This document shows, piece by piece, positions 34,758 to 42,895 of a stretch of 64,000 nucleotides of DNA (positions within the stretch are counted from its first letter, which is position 1; every line of letters starts with the position of its first letter). Where the stretch lies: positions 1-64,000 of the forward strand of contig NZ_FOBB01000006.1 in NCBI RefSeq assembly GCF_900109685.1, in the 5' to 3' direction. This DNA comes from Chitinophaga rupis. GTDB lineage: Bacteria; Bacteroidota; Bacteroidia; Chitinophagales; Chitinophagaceae. Made by a program: the position numbers and the translations under genes. A model generated the notes under the pieces. It was given only the letters and a program-made list of their open reading frames with translations, did no database searches and was not told the DNA's origin.

Positions 34758-35666
34758 ATGTTTGCTGTTACCATTTTAGGCAATAACTCCGCGATACCCA
34801 CGACTGAAAGGCATCCCACCGCACAGGTAGTAACCTGTAATGAACAACTGCTGTTAATTGACTGCGGAGAAGGCACCCAGGTACAGATGACCCGCTACAA
34901 GATCCGGCGCAGCCGCGTTAAACATATTTTCATCAGCCACTTACACGGTGATCACTATTTTGGGCTGATCGGGCTGTTAAACAGCTTAAGCCTTTTAGGC
35001 CGTACGGAATCCCTTACTATTTATGCCACGCCGGAACTGGAAGCCATTTTACAGCTACAGCTCGAATGCGCAGCCACCCAGCTGAAGTTTGACCTGCATT
35101 TTGTGCCGCTGCGCGCGGAAAACGCCGGCGTAATAGTGGATGAAAAAGACCTGGAAGTACGTTTTTTCCCTGTACGGCACCGCATACCCTGTTTTGGCTT
35201 TGTGATAGAGCAGCGGCGCAAGAAAAGGAAGATCATACCGGAACAGGCACAGGCCTACGAAATACCAGCCGCTTTTTACTCCCAGCTTCAGGAAGGCGCT
35301 GATTATCAGCGGAAAGATGGCGTGCTGGTAAAAAACCATTGGGTAACCCTACCCCCCGCCCCCAGTAAAAAGTATGTGTATTGCGCGGATACCATTTACG
35401 ATGAGGAGCTGATTGCGCAGATGGAGCATGCTGACCTGGTGTATCATGAAACCACTTACCTGCATGGCCTGGCTGAAAGGGCGGCGGAACGCTACCACAG
35501 TACCTCTGTGCAAGCCGCTACCCTGGCGGCGCGGGCAGGCGCCAAACGCCTGCTGATAGGACATTTTTCTTCCAAGTATACGGAGCTGCAGCCTTTCCTG
35601 GATGAGTGCCGGCCGGTGTTTGAGAATACGGAGCTATCGGTGGAAGGGGCTACGTTTCTTATTTAG
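34758..35666 (+). CDS. rnz: Ribonuclease Z
   Basis: A zinc endonuclease that matures tRNA 3' ends. The 302-residue protein begins MFAVTILGNNSAIPT and carries the metallo-beta-lactamase motif HLHGDHYFGLIGLLNSL near residue 63. Later metal ligands are in PVRHRIPCFGF, CADTIYDEEL and LIGHFSSKY. A 30-residue longer frame from 34668 lacks similarity to the family start and is rejected. The stop codon's last base begins a family A heptamer array. Confidence 0.95.
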   Translation: MFAVTILGNNSAIPTTERHPTAQVVTCNEQLLLIDCGEGTQVQMTRYKIRRSRVKHIFISHLHGDHYFGLIGLLNSLSLLGRTESLTIYATPELEAILQLQLECAATQLKFDLHFVPLRAENAGVIVDEKDLEVRFFPVRHRIPCFGFVIEQRRKKRKIIPEQAQAYEIPAAFYSQLQEGADYQRKDGVLVKNHWVTLPPAPSKKYVYCADTIYDEELIAQMEHADLVYHETTYLHGLAERAAERYHSTSVQAATLAARAGAKRLLIGHFSSKYTELQPFLDECRPVFENTELSVEGATFLI

Positions 35667-35693
35667 TCCATGGTCGATGGTCCATGGTCCATA
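35666..35693. repeat. Heptamer array, family A, beginning in the rnz stop codon
   Basis: Units GTCCATG, GTCGATG, GTCCATG, GTCCATA in 7-base phase. The first G is the last base of the rnz TAG stop. Same words as 4734-4761. Confidence 0.8.
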
Positions 35694-35754
35694 GCATAGA
35701 ACGGAAGGTGAATAGTGCGGCAGAAGACCTTTATGTGCTTTTAATATGGGTTGG

Positions 35755-35853
35755 ACATGAGATTCACCAGGGATTCACATGGGAGAAACATGGGATTTAG
35801 CAGGGGAAGACATGAGAAACTCATGAGAAGGACATGGGAAAAAGATAAGAAAC
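35755..35853. repeat. Nine-unit degenerate 11-base tandem array
   Basis: Nine units in unbroken 11-base phase: ACATGAGATTC, ACCAGGGATTC, ACATGGGAGAA, ACATGGGATTT, AGCAGGGGAAG, ACATGAGAAAC, TCATGAGAAGG, ACATGGGAAAA, AGATAAGAAAC. It lies in the convergent rnz-dapA gap. Eleven bases is close to one helical turn. Confidence 0.8.
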
Positions 35854-35906
35854 TCGTTTAAAGATGAGGGGTAGGTATGATGTAGGGTTTTATGTAGGGG
35901 GGAGGA

Positions 35907-35950
35907 GTTGCGCACGGGTTGCGCAGCAATGTCGCACGGGTTGCACGTAG
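35907..35950. repeat. Four-unit 11-base tandem array of a second word
   Basis: Units GTTGCGCACGG, GTTGCGCAGCA, ATGTCGCACGG, GTTGCACGTAG. It is preceded by loosely periodic TAGGTATGATG/TAGGG words from 35871. Rest of the gap to 36081: no gene seen. Confidence 0.65.
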
Positions 35951-36081
35951 GGAAAACCCCAGTTTTACCGCAATCAGACCGGAGAAATGGACAAGCCGCT
36001 TTTGAGGCGCGGAGGATAATGGCGCGCAGGCTATAATTCGGGGAAATACCCCATAAAAACTGTGTGGATACGAAAGAAAAA

Positions 36082-36112
36082 GACCTGACAAGTCTTGCGA
36101 GCCTGTCAGGTC
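36082..36112 (-). terminator. Terminator of dapA
   Basis: A perfect 9-bp stem (GACCTGACA with TGTCAGGTC) and, on the minus strand, TTTTTCTTT directly after. It lies 26 bases behind the dapA stop. Confidence 0.88.
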
Positions 36113-36137
36113 CTGCGGAAGATCCGTTAAATTATTT

Positions 36138-37016
36138 CTACTTATTCTTATCGAGATAGGCTTTGATCTTTTCATTCAGCCCGCTGCTTACCGGTACTAC
36201 GGGCAGGCGGAAGGCCTGCTCCATTAAGCCGCCGTGCTGCAAAAATGCCTTAATGCCGGCGGGATTGTTCTCTGCAAACATCAGGTCAAATGCTTCATGC
36301 AGCTTATAATGCAGGGCGCGTGCGGCCGGAATGTTGTTGGCCAGGGCTGCCTTTACCATGGCTGAAAAATCGGCGGCAAAGTAGTTGGCGGCAACGGATA
36401 TTACGCCATCCATGCCACAGGCCAGCTGCGGTAAGGCCAGCGCATCGTCCCCACTGATCACCAGGAAGTCTTTGGGCTTGTCTTTTATGATCTGCATACA
36501 CTGCACCATATCACCGCTGGCTTCTTTCATGGCTACAATGTTCTCTACTTCATGCGCCAGACGCAGCGTGGTGTCTGCCGTCATATTACGGCCCGTACGA
36601 CCGGGCACGTTATACAGGATCACCGGTTTGGGCGATGCCTGTGCTATGGCCTTATAATGCTGAAAAATGCCTTCCTGGCTGGGCTTACTATAGTAAGGTG
36701 CTACGCTGAGTACGGCTATTGCCTCATCCAGCGGGCAGGTTTCCAGGCGCTTCACCACATCGCGGGTATTATAATCCCCAATACCAACTACAACGGGTAT
36801 ACGCTTATTTACTTTTTCAAAGGTGAACTTTATAATGTCCAGCTTTTCTTCTGCAGAAAGCGTGGGTGTTTCGCCGGTGGTGCCTAAAGATACTACGTAG
36901 TCTATGCCCCCGTTAATAACATGATCAATCAATTTTTCCAAAGCATTCCAGTCAATGCTTTCATTTGCTTTGAACGGCGTAACCAGGGCTACACCCGATC
37001 CTCTTAACTGTTCCAT
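36138..37016 (-). CDS. dapA: 4-hydroxy-tetrahydrodipicolinate synthase
   Basis: It condenses pyruvate and aspartate semialdehyde, the first committed step to diaminopimelate and lysine. The 292-residue TIM barrel shows the Schiff-base lysine in NIVAMKEASGDM (near residue 162), the catalytic tyrosine in VILYNVPGRTGRNM (near 134), and SLGTTGETPTLS near residue 43 for pyruvate binding. Size is typical. accA lies 64 bases upstream on the same strand; co-transcription is possible but the functions are unrelated. Confidence 0.96.
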   Translation of the reverse strand: MEQLRGSGVALVTPFKANESIDWNALEKLIDHVINGGIDYVVSLGTTGETPTLSAEEKLDIIKFTFEKVNKRIPVVVGIGDYNTRDVVKRLETCPLDEAIAVLSVAPYYSKPSQEGIFQHYKAIAQASPKPVILYNVPGRTGRNMTADTTLRLAHEVENIVAMKEASGDMVQCMQIIKDKPKDFLVISGDDALALPQLACGMDGVISVAANYFAADFSAMVKAALANNIPAARALHYKLHEAFDLMFAENNPAGIKAFLQHGGLMEQAFRLPVVPVSSGLNEKIKAYLDKNK

Positions 37017-37080
37017 GAATTATTTATAAGCCAAAAAGTCTGCAAATATTAGCATTTGGCCTGTGATCTCTAAATATTTT

Positions 37081-38034
37081 TTAGCGTTCCTCAAAAAATC
37101 CCATGTTGCTGAATTTGTCGATCCGCTGCTCAATGCGTGTGTCCGGGTCTATTTTCTTCAGTTCAGCCAGGGTTTGTTTCAGGCTGGCCTTTAAAAGGGC
37201 GGCTGCTTCGTCGGGATTGACGTGCGCACCGCCTAATGGTTCTTTGATGACACCATCCACCAGACCAAATTTGCTCATATGGTCGGAGGTTAATTTCAGC
37301 TCTTCTGCGGCTTTTTCCTTAAAATTCCAGGTACGCCACAGGATGGTAGAACAGTTTTCCGGGGAGATAACGGTGTACCAGCTGTTTTCCAGCATGAATA
37401 CACGGTCGCCTATACCGATGCCCAGGGCGCCGCCGGAAGCGCCTTCGCCAATGATCACGCAGATCACGGGTACGCGCAGCTTAACCATTTCAAACAGGTT
37501 GCGGGCAATGGCCTCGCCCTGTCCCCTTTCTTCTGCTTCCAGGCCGGGGAAAGCGCCGGGGGTATCTATGAGGGTTACAATGGGCTTGTTGAACTTTTCC
37601 GCCAGCTTCATCAGGCGCAGGGCCTTGCGATAGCCTTCGGGATTGGCCATTCCGAAGTTGCGGATCTGGCGCATTTTGGTATTAATACCTTTCTGCTGGC
37701 CAATGAACATTACGGTTTCACCGTCCAGCTCTGCAAAGCCACCTACCATGGCTTTATCATCCTTCACATTCCGGTCGCCATGCAGCTCCACGAAGTTGGT
37801 GCACATTTTTTCAATATACGCCAGGGTATAGGGCCTATCGGGATGCCTGCTAAGCTGTACCTTTTGCCAGCTGGTGAGATGGGAATACAGGTCGTTCCGG
37901 GTAGTTTCTATTTTCTGCTCATACTCTTTTACAGTGGCAGATACGTCTACGCCGGATTTCTGGCCGTTTTCCTTCAGCTTTTCCAATTGTTCGTACAGGT
38001 CCGCAATAGGTTTTTCGAAGTCCAGGAATTGCAT
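37081..38034 (-). CDS. accA: Acetyl-CoA carboxylase carboxyltransferase subunit alpha
   Basis: Together with AccD it transfers the carboxyl group from carboxybiotin to acetyl-CoA, giving malonyl-CoA. The 317-residue protein begins with the helical region (FLDFEKPIADLYEQLEKL) and contains ALRLMKLAEKFNKPIVTLID, GAFPGLEAEERGQ and VIGEGASGGALGIGIGD, all typical of the crotonase-like alpha subunit. It lacks the zinc-finger beta part, which is encoded elsewhere. Confidence 0.96.
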   Translation of the reverse strand: MQFLDFEKPIADLYEQLEKLKENGQKSGVDVSATVKEYEQKIETTRNDLYSHLTSWQKVQLSRHPDRPYTLAYIEKMCTNFVELHGDRNVKDDKAMVGGFAELDGETVMFIGQQKGINTKMRQIRNFGMANPEGYRKALRLMKLAEKFNKPIVTLIDTPGAFPGLEAEERGQGEAIARNLFEMVKLRVPVICVIIGEGASGGALGIGIGDRVFMLENSWYTVISPENCSTILWRTWNFKEKAAEELKLTSDHMSKFGLVDGVIKEPLGGAHVNPDEAAALLKASLKQTLAELKKIDPDTRIEQRIDKFSNMGFFEER

Positions 38035-38099
38035 AATTAGTTTTAAAATTGATTAAAGAACGGTGTAAAGATAACGGGTAAAAGTTTTTTTAAAAAAGA

Positions 38100-38132
38100 T
38101 TTGCAAAATTGGGTGGCTTGTTGTTATCTTTG
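38100..38132 (+). promoter_or_regulatory. Promoter of tRNA-Asp
   Basis: TTTG (38100-38103), 21 bases, TATCTTTG (38125-38132). Spacing is two over the usual 19, but the -7 box is perfect and lies about 40 bases before the tRNA. Confidence 0.65.
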
Positions 38133-38172
38133 CAATCCCAAAACGGAACAGGTTTGCCTGTGAAGTTAAGGA

Positions 38173-38246
38173 GGATCGGTAGTTCAGTCGGTTAGAATGC
38201 CGCCCTGTCACGGCGGAGGTCGCGGGTTCGAGTCCCGTCCGGTCCG
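38173..38246 (+). tRNA. tRNA-Asp (anticodon GTC)
   Basis: A 74-base cloverleaf. The acceptor GGATCGG pairs with CCGGTCC, the anticodon stem CCGCC/GGCGG frames loop CTGTCAC with anticodon GTC, and the T arm GCGGG-TTCGAGT-CCCGT is complete. G is the discriminator. The CCA end is not encoded. A terminator follows 25 bases later. Confidence 0.97.
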
Positions 38247-38271
38247 CGTAGTAAGACTGATACAAATAAGG

Positions 38272-38296
38272 CCCGCTCGATGAGCGGGTTTTTTAT
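38272..38296 (+). terminator. Terminator of tRNA-Asp
   Basis: CCCGCTC and GAGCGGG with a short loop, followed by TTTTTTATTTT. Confidence 0.9.
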
Positions 38297-38345
38297 TTTG
38301 GGGGAAACGGATCTTTTTGCAGCAGCAAATAGGGGGATCAAGGGA

Positions 38346-38600
38346 TCAAGTTGAAATCCTTGGGATTTGCTTTTTAAGCATTAATTTAGCAAGTCTAAAA
38401 AAGAAAATTCTACATCCCTTACTCTCCTCATAGCATTTCCAAAGGCTTTGACCCTGGAATTAAAAGATTCAGCCGCAGCATTAGTAGCCCTGTTATTGAA
38501 AGAAATCCAATATTCTTAGATAGTGTGTTTGTATGGTCCTGGCAAGGGTTTTAAACGATGATCGTTCTACTATAATGTCAGGCTTTTAAAAGTGTGTTCT
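38346..38600 (-). pseudogene. Decayed ISL3/ISAon1-type transposase, C-terminal remnant
   Basis: On the minus strand the segment WISFNNRATNAAAESFNSR and RRVRDVEFSFFRLAKLM before a stop at 38346 matches the C-terminus of ISL3-type transposases, which carry NRxTNAxAESFN and R(N/D)VExFxFRL. Upstream, a different frame continues SSFKTLARTIQTHY, showing a frameshift near 38515. Further upstream stops interrupt the frame. Only about 80 codons remain, so the element is dead. It lies 100 bases after tRNA-Asp, at the edge of the accessory stretch. A plus-strand open stretch at about 38611-38770 is unidentified. Confidence 0.7.
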
Positions 38601-38855
38601 GCTGATTAATTCCTATAAGCGTGCTTATGGTTACTATCTGAGTTATTTACACGATGAACAGTCCTGGCGAGCACAGACCAACATGGAATATATTGGAATA
38701 TGTAGTGTGGTGACTATTCAAAAACGAGACAAATTCAGGCCGCCTTCCAAATTTTTTTTGCAAAGAATGAAAATAATATTAGCTTCAGCTAGTTAAAGGA
38801 CTGGCAAAATAACCTACCCCAAAATCTGTTATTAAAACGATCAATAGCCTGTTTA

Positions 38856-38996
38856 TTATTTATGCTTGTCTATAATTAACTCCAAATATTCCCTTACCAT
38901 GTTTGAATTTGCGATTCCTGGGACATATGCCGTCATGGTGACGTTGGCTTGCTTGAGTAGCACTAGCACTACCACGCACAGGATATAACTTTTCAT
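38856..38996 (-). CDS. Possible small exported protein of 46 residues
   Basis: A frame with ATG start encodes a lysine followed by a hydrophobic stretch (ILCVVVLVLLKQA) and then VTMTAYVPGIANSNMVREYL, ending DKHK. The start looks like a signal peptide. It may be a true small secreted peptide or the N-terminal scrap of a lost exported protein next to the IS remnant. No promoter match is seen. Divergent from the membrane protein gene by 66 bases. Confidence 0.3.
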   Translation of the reverse strand: MKSYILCVVVLVLLKQANVTMTAYVPGIANSNMVREYLELIIDKHK

Positions 38997-39062
38997 AATC
39001 TTCACCACAATTTTAACCACTCTACGGAAGACCGTTTTGTTCCACTACAAAATCTCATTACT

Positions 39063-40067
39063 ATGGAGACAACGCAAATGTCTACCTTAGGAAAAGTAAT
39101 GGCAGGTATCCTGCTGATTAGCTGTTCCCTACTGGCCATGTTTACCTTGATCGCCTTTTGGCCGGACCGTTTGCCGGATGTAAACGGAAAGGCTAATCGT
39201 TATGTGTACGAATTGTTCAATATGACCTTGTATGATAGCACTCTGCAACAGCCTCCAAAGCAGGCCCCTGTCAAAGACAACAACGAGAAAAAGGTAACTG
39301 TAAAAGCGGATAGCCTGAAAAACAAGCCGTCTCCGCCGGATGTTTCAGCCAGCAAGCCGGAGGAGGCCGTGGTACAAGGGCTCCCCCTCATGAACAATCA
39401 GACAAAGCCACCTGCCACCCACAAGGTGACAACAGTCCCCCTGGCCAGTACTATCCATTTGAACATCTTACTATTGATATTGGTGGCATCGGCGGGCTTT
39501 CTGGGGGCCATGGTACATATCGCCGCTTCCTTCACCAATTTTGTGGGCGCCGGGGAATTCAAGCGTAGCTGGGTCCTCTGGTATTTTGTGAAACCCTTTA
39601 CCGGCGCTGCTGTAGCAGTGATTTTCTACTTCGTTTTCAGGGCAGGCTTCTTCAGTGGGACTGATAATGGTGGAAGCATCAACATCTACGGCATCATTTC
39701 ATTGGCAGCCCTGGCGGGATTGTTTACAGACAAAGCTACACTGAAGCTAGAAGAGGTATTCGTCGTGATCTTCAAACCAAAGGATGACCGTCCCAATAAG
39801 ATGCAGGATTTTCAAATAACCGAAGTAATGCCTGCCGCACTGAAGAAAACAGTAGCGAACCTAGTGACCATTAAAGGCAAAGCCCTCACTAAGCGGAAGG
39901 TGACCATTAAAATGGATGACGATCCCATAGTGAACCCCGCCGTAATGGACGAGGCGATCACCTTTACGTACACCGTTCCGGCCACCAGGGCGGAGCAGCA
40001 GGTGATCAAAATGACTGTCATGGATGATCAGGGCAAGGAATTTAAGAAAGAGTTTGTTCTCCAGTGA
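39063..40067 (+). CDS. Multi-pass membrane protein of unknown family, partner of the TIR gene
   Basis: This 334-residue protein has a first membrane helix at about 11-32 (MAGILLISCSLLAMFTLIAF) and a long Pro/Lys/Val-rich linker at about 50-128. Three further helices lie at about 132-155, 172-195 and 204-222. The final soluble beta-rich domain (about 245-334) resembles an IPT/Ig-like fold by pattern (NLVTIKGKALTKRKVTI, ITFTYTVPA). I do not recognise a named family. It precedes the TIR-domain gene by 36 bases on the same strand, so the two form an operon. In defence systems a membrane partner can be sensor, anchor or pore; which applies here is unknown. Confidence 0.7.
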   Translation: METTQMSTLGKVMAGILLISCSLLAMFTLIAFWPDRLPDVNGKANRYVYELFNMTLYDSTLQQPPKQAPVKDNNEKKVTVKADSLKNKPSPPDVSASKPEEAVVQGLPLMNNQTKPPATHKVTTVPLASTIHLNILLLILVASAGFLGAMVHIAASFTNFVGAGEFKRSWVLWYFVKPFTGAAVAVIFYFVFRAGFFSGTDNGGSINIYGIISLAALAGLFTDKATLKLEEVFVVIFKPKDDRPNKMQDFQITEVMPAALKKTVANLVTIKGKALTKRKVTIKMDDDPIVNPAVMDEAITFTYTVPATRAEQQVIKMTVMDDQGKEFKKEFVLQ

Positions 40068-40103
40068 TCTATTGTATCCGATTACTTCAAAAAATATCAT
40101 CTT

Positions 40104-41810
40104 ATGGAAAAGGTAGGCGTATTTTTAAGTTACTCCCATGCCAATAAGGAATTAAGGGATGAAATCATCAACATACTCAGTTCCGATGATAACATCGAGA
40201 TCTATTATGATGAAAAGAATATCCTGATCGGATATCCCATCCATATCCGAATCTCTACGATGCTGAACGCTTCGCATATTGTGATTGCCATTGCTACCAA
40301 AGAATGGCTGGGATCCACCGAAACAAGGGAAGAGTTTACCAGGGCACATGAAAGAAAGAAACACCTGGTGTGTTTTGCAGACGAATCCACTAACCTCGGC
40401 GCGCTACCTCAATTTATCAGGGATGCCCGGCAGATCCGGTTTTCGCCAAATCATAAGCAGCAGGCATTGCAAAAACTAGTGCCTGCAATCCGCGGCCTCA
40501 GCCTGACTAAAGATTTCGCCAAACAAATCATGTATAAACGTTTAAGGGAGATAGAGGATGAGGTGGAACAACGGAATCCGGAATTCTACCGGCTCAATTT
40601 AGCTAATGATCATATTGAGCACGTATTAGAGGAAACAAAGAATATCCTGGGCGACGGTCCTTATAGCATTGATATTGGTAATGAAAATGGCTACCTTCTA
40701 AAAGCCATCTCCATTTTTGAAAGCGCTAGTAACATTTATGCTGTTAGCCTGACAGGCATCTCCACCTTTTGGGACGACCGGAAGTATGAAGATAAGGCCA
40801 TCCAGTACCTGAAGAAACAATCTAATAAAAAGATAAAGATCATCCGGCTTTTTGTTTTCTCGAACTGCACGCAGGTTAATGATTATAAAAACATCCTGCA
40901 GGCCCATCACGTTGCTTATGGCGCTGATAATAAAGGGGCAGTACTTATGTGCTCTAAAAAGACTTATGAGAAGTTCTTGTCGGATATTACCAGGAGCCAG
41001 CTCTTTTTCAACCTGTTTGATGATGACTTTGGCATTCTTTCCTACATCGACGTCGATAAAAAAGAACATTTCATAGAAGCCAGGTTGGATAACAATGTGT
41101 TTAAATTTAGGCCGGTTTCAATCAATCATCCTACAGAAGGCGGCACAAGTCGGTTTATCACAAAGTTGAAGGAGATCGAAGAGAAGTTGCTGTACGGTGA
41201 CTTCCAGGAGGATTACAGGATAATCCGGTGGGACCCTGTTTTTGTGAGACAACCAGATATTTTTTCTGATAAAATTAAGCTGATGTTTGAGGAAGATAAT
41301 GAAGTGGAAAAGATCATTCACCTGGCTATTTTTAAGTGCTGTGCTTCCAGGCAAGTGGAGGAGGGGCTTTTTGAACTGGTCAATAAATTAAAGAACCTGA
41401 ACGGGCGGTTCTTTAACTTCCGCAAGATCGAGCTGTTAACCCGCACGCATATCCAGGCATTTGACGGTAGATTGGGTATAGAGCTATTGTTTAACGAGGA
41501 TGTTGATTACATCATGATGATGGAATTTTCGAATGAAAAAAATTTAAGAGAGTATTATTCCCATACAGAGCATGCCAGTGAGCGGGAGAAGATCTATGGT
41601 ATTGTAAATCCAGGGATTGCGGAGCATTATCATGCATTAAGGGCGTTGAATCGGAGCGAGCCCGATTACAGGGCCAAAGCCATCGAGATCTCTACTCTGA
41701 TAGAGAGGTCGATGGCGCCCTATTTTTTCCGACTGGATATCCGGAATTTTGAGATACCGGAGCAGATTGTGCGGCAGAAGGGGATTCCATTTGCGACGTT
41801 TACCTTTTAG
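40104..41810 (+). CDS. TIR-domain protein with unknown C-terminal region, candidate defence effector
   Basis: This 568-residue protein has an N-terminal TIR domain (about 1-130). VGVFLSYSHANKELRDEI is strand A and helix A, the BB-loop region is IYYDEKNILIGYPI, and ASHIVIAIATKEWLGS is followed by TETREEF, where Glu76 or Glu77 occupies the position of the NADase catalytic glutamate. The remaining about 430 residues include segments such as IYAVSLTGISTFWDD and KKIKIIRLFVFS that match no family I can name; a phospholipase-D-like (HKD-less) fold is only a guess. TIR proteins of this kind often degrade NAD or make signal nucleotides during phage defence. The linked membrane protein and the tRNA/IS setting support that role. 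Confidence 0.75.
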   Translation: MEKVGVFLSYSHANKELRDEIINILSSDDNIEIYYDEKNILIGYPIHIRISTMLNASHIVIAIATKEWLGSTETREEFTRAHERKKHLVCFADESTNLGALPQFIRDARQIRFSPNHKQQALQKLVPAIRGLSLTKDFAKQIMYKRLREIEDEVEQRNPEFYRLNLANDHIEHVLEETKNILGDGPYSIDIGNENGYLLKAISIFESASNIYAVSLTGISTFWDDRKYEDKAIQYLKKQSNKKIKIIRLFVFSNCTQVNDYKNILQAHHVAYGADNKGAVLMCSKKTYEKFLSDITRSQLFFNLFDDDFGILSYIDVDKKEHFIEARLDNNVFKFRPVSINHPTEGGTSRFITKLKEIEEKLLYGDFQEDYRIIRWDPVFVRQPDIFSDKIKLMFEEDNEVEKIIHLAIFKCCASRQVEEGLFELVNKLKNLNGRFFNFRKIELLTRTHIQAFDGRLGIELLFNEDVDYIMMMEFSNEKNLREYYSHTEHASEREKIYGIVNPGIAEHYHALRALNRSEPDYRAKAIEISTLIERSMAPYFFRLDIRNFEIPEQIVRQKGIPFATFTF

Positions 41811-41969
41811 TCCATAATTGGCCATCCAAAGCTATCTGATAATATCGTAATTACACTAAAAATGAAGGTAATATGAGGCAGCTTTATTACGGCTGGGTAG
41901 GCAATACCGGAGGAAGATGTATTATTAGCAACAGCACGGCTATTAAACTACCTGACATTTGACACAACA

Positions 41970-42005
41970 AAAAAAAGACCACCGGAATCCTATACCTGAT
42001 GGTCT
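41970..42005 (-). terminator. Terminator of the SRPBCC gene
   Basis: AGACCA and TGGTCT arms around an imperfect loop, with the minus strand continuing in a long T-run after CTT. It lies 31 bases behind the SRPBCC stop. Confidence 0.7.
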
Positions 42006-42035
42006 GTAAAAGCAATATATCGCATGTTATCTGCA

Positions 42036-42482
42036 TCAAGCCGGTATCTCAGGCTCTACCAGCTTAGCCAGCTTTTCCAGTGATTCCTGCCAGCCTAAAT
42101 AGCACATTTCAACGGGTATAGCAGCCGGGATCCCTTCCTGCGTAATTTTTATTTCTGTACCTGCAATAGTTTTCCGGAGCAATACAGTGGTGGTCATTTC
42201 TCCCGGCAGGTTCGGATCGTCAAATTTATCAGTGTACTTTAACAGCTCATTAGGTTTGAGCTCCAGGTAGGTACCACCGAATGAATGACTACCGCCGGTT
42301 GTAAAATTCTGGAATGACATTTTATGGGTACCGCCTACCGTTACATTCATTTCATGAACGGTACAAAGAAATCCATAAGGAGGTAACCAGGAAGCGATTG
42401 CCAGGGCTTCTGTAAATGCGCGGTATACTTTTTCCGGCGATGTTTTAAGAACTCTGTGCAGTGAAACAACATTGTTTGACAT
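42036..42482 (-). CDS. SRPBCC (AHSA1-like) family protein
   Basis: A 148-residue START/Bet v1-like protein. The family pattern begins with VLKTSPEKVYRAFTEALAIASWLPP, followed by VHEMNVTVGGTHKMSFQNF, and ends with a long helix GWQESLEKLAKLVEP. AHSA1-like bacterial proteins bind small hydrophobic ligands or act in stress responses; the ligand here is unknown. Convergent with the TIR gene. A second, only distantly similar SRPBCC protein is at 56596-57006. Confidence 0.85.
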   Translation of the reverse strand: MSNNVVSLHRVLKTSPEKVYRAFTEALAIASWLPPYGFLCTVHEMNVTVGGTHKMSFQNFTTGGSHSFGGTYLELKPNELLKYTDKFDDPNLPGEMTTTVLLRKTIAGTEIKITQEGIPAAIPVEMCYLGWQESLEKLAKLVEPEIPA

Positions 42483-42895
42483 AACATATATTTTTTGTTC
42501 CTACTCATCTGGCTTTTCGGTTCCGCCCGTTTTTAAAGTGGTCGCTGCTCCACTTATGTTTATGCCGATTGTTTATTGATTTCGACACAACAAAGATGGC
42601 GGGAAAATTTGTTTTGGATAGCGGCTATACCGGACTAACTGAAGGGCTATTTACGACATTGCAATCCTCCGCCGGCTCAGTCATCCCTCCCATTTGCTAA
42701 ACGGCAGTTCTTCCTGTCCCGCATATATTGGACCCGCATATTAATATTATCAACCTCCACTATATTAAATGCTAAATGGGGTGTATAACAGTGCCGTGGC
42801 GGAAAAAGGAAGCGCTGCTGAAACAGTTCAGGTATAAACGGTAGGCTTGCTTTAATAAGGATGCAAAGGTGTCAACAAAGTTTTTGCATTGCTGG
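42483..42895. other. 413-base gap without a recognised gene
   Basis: A weak hairpin (GTGG, eight bases, CCAC) occurs near 42538-42555. Otherwise I see no open frame with family signs, no RNA gene and no heptamer array. Confidence 0.4.

Noticed and set aside
35755..35950. CRISPR array
   Set aside because: The repeats are 11 bases without spacers and no cas genes are present.
38053..38265. 70-codon minus frame over tRNA-Asp
   Set aside because: It is the antisense of the tRNA (the well-known spurious GLEPATSAVTGRHSNRLNYRSS-type peptide), not a gene.
38611..38770. Plus-strand open stretch as a second transposase remnant
   Set aside because: Faint resemblance to transposase C-terminal words only; no decisive motif.
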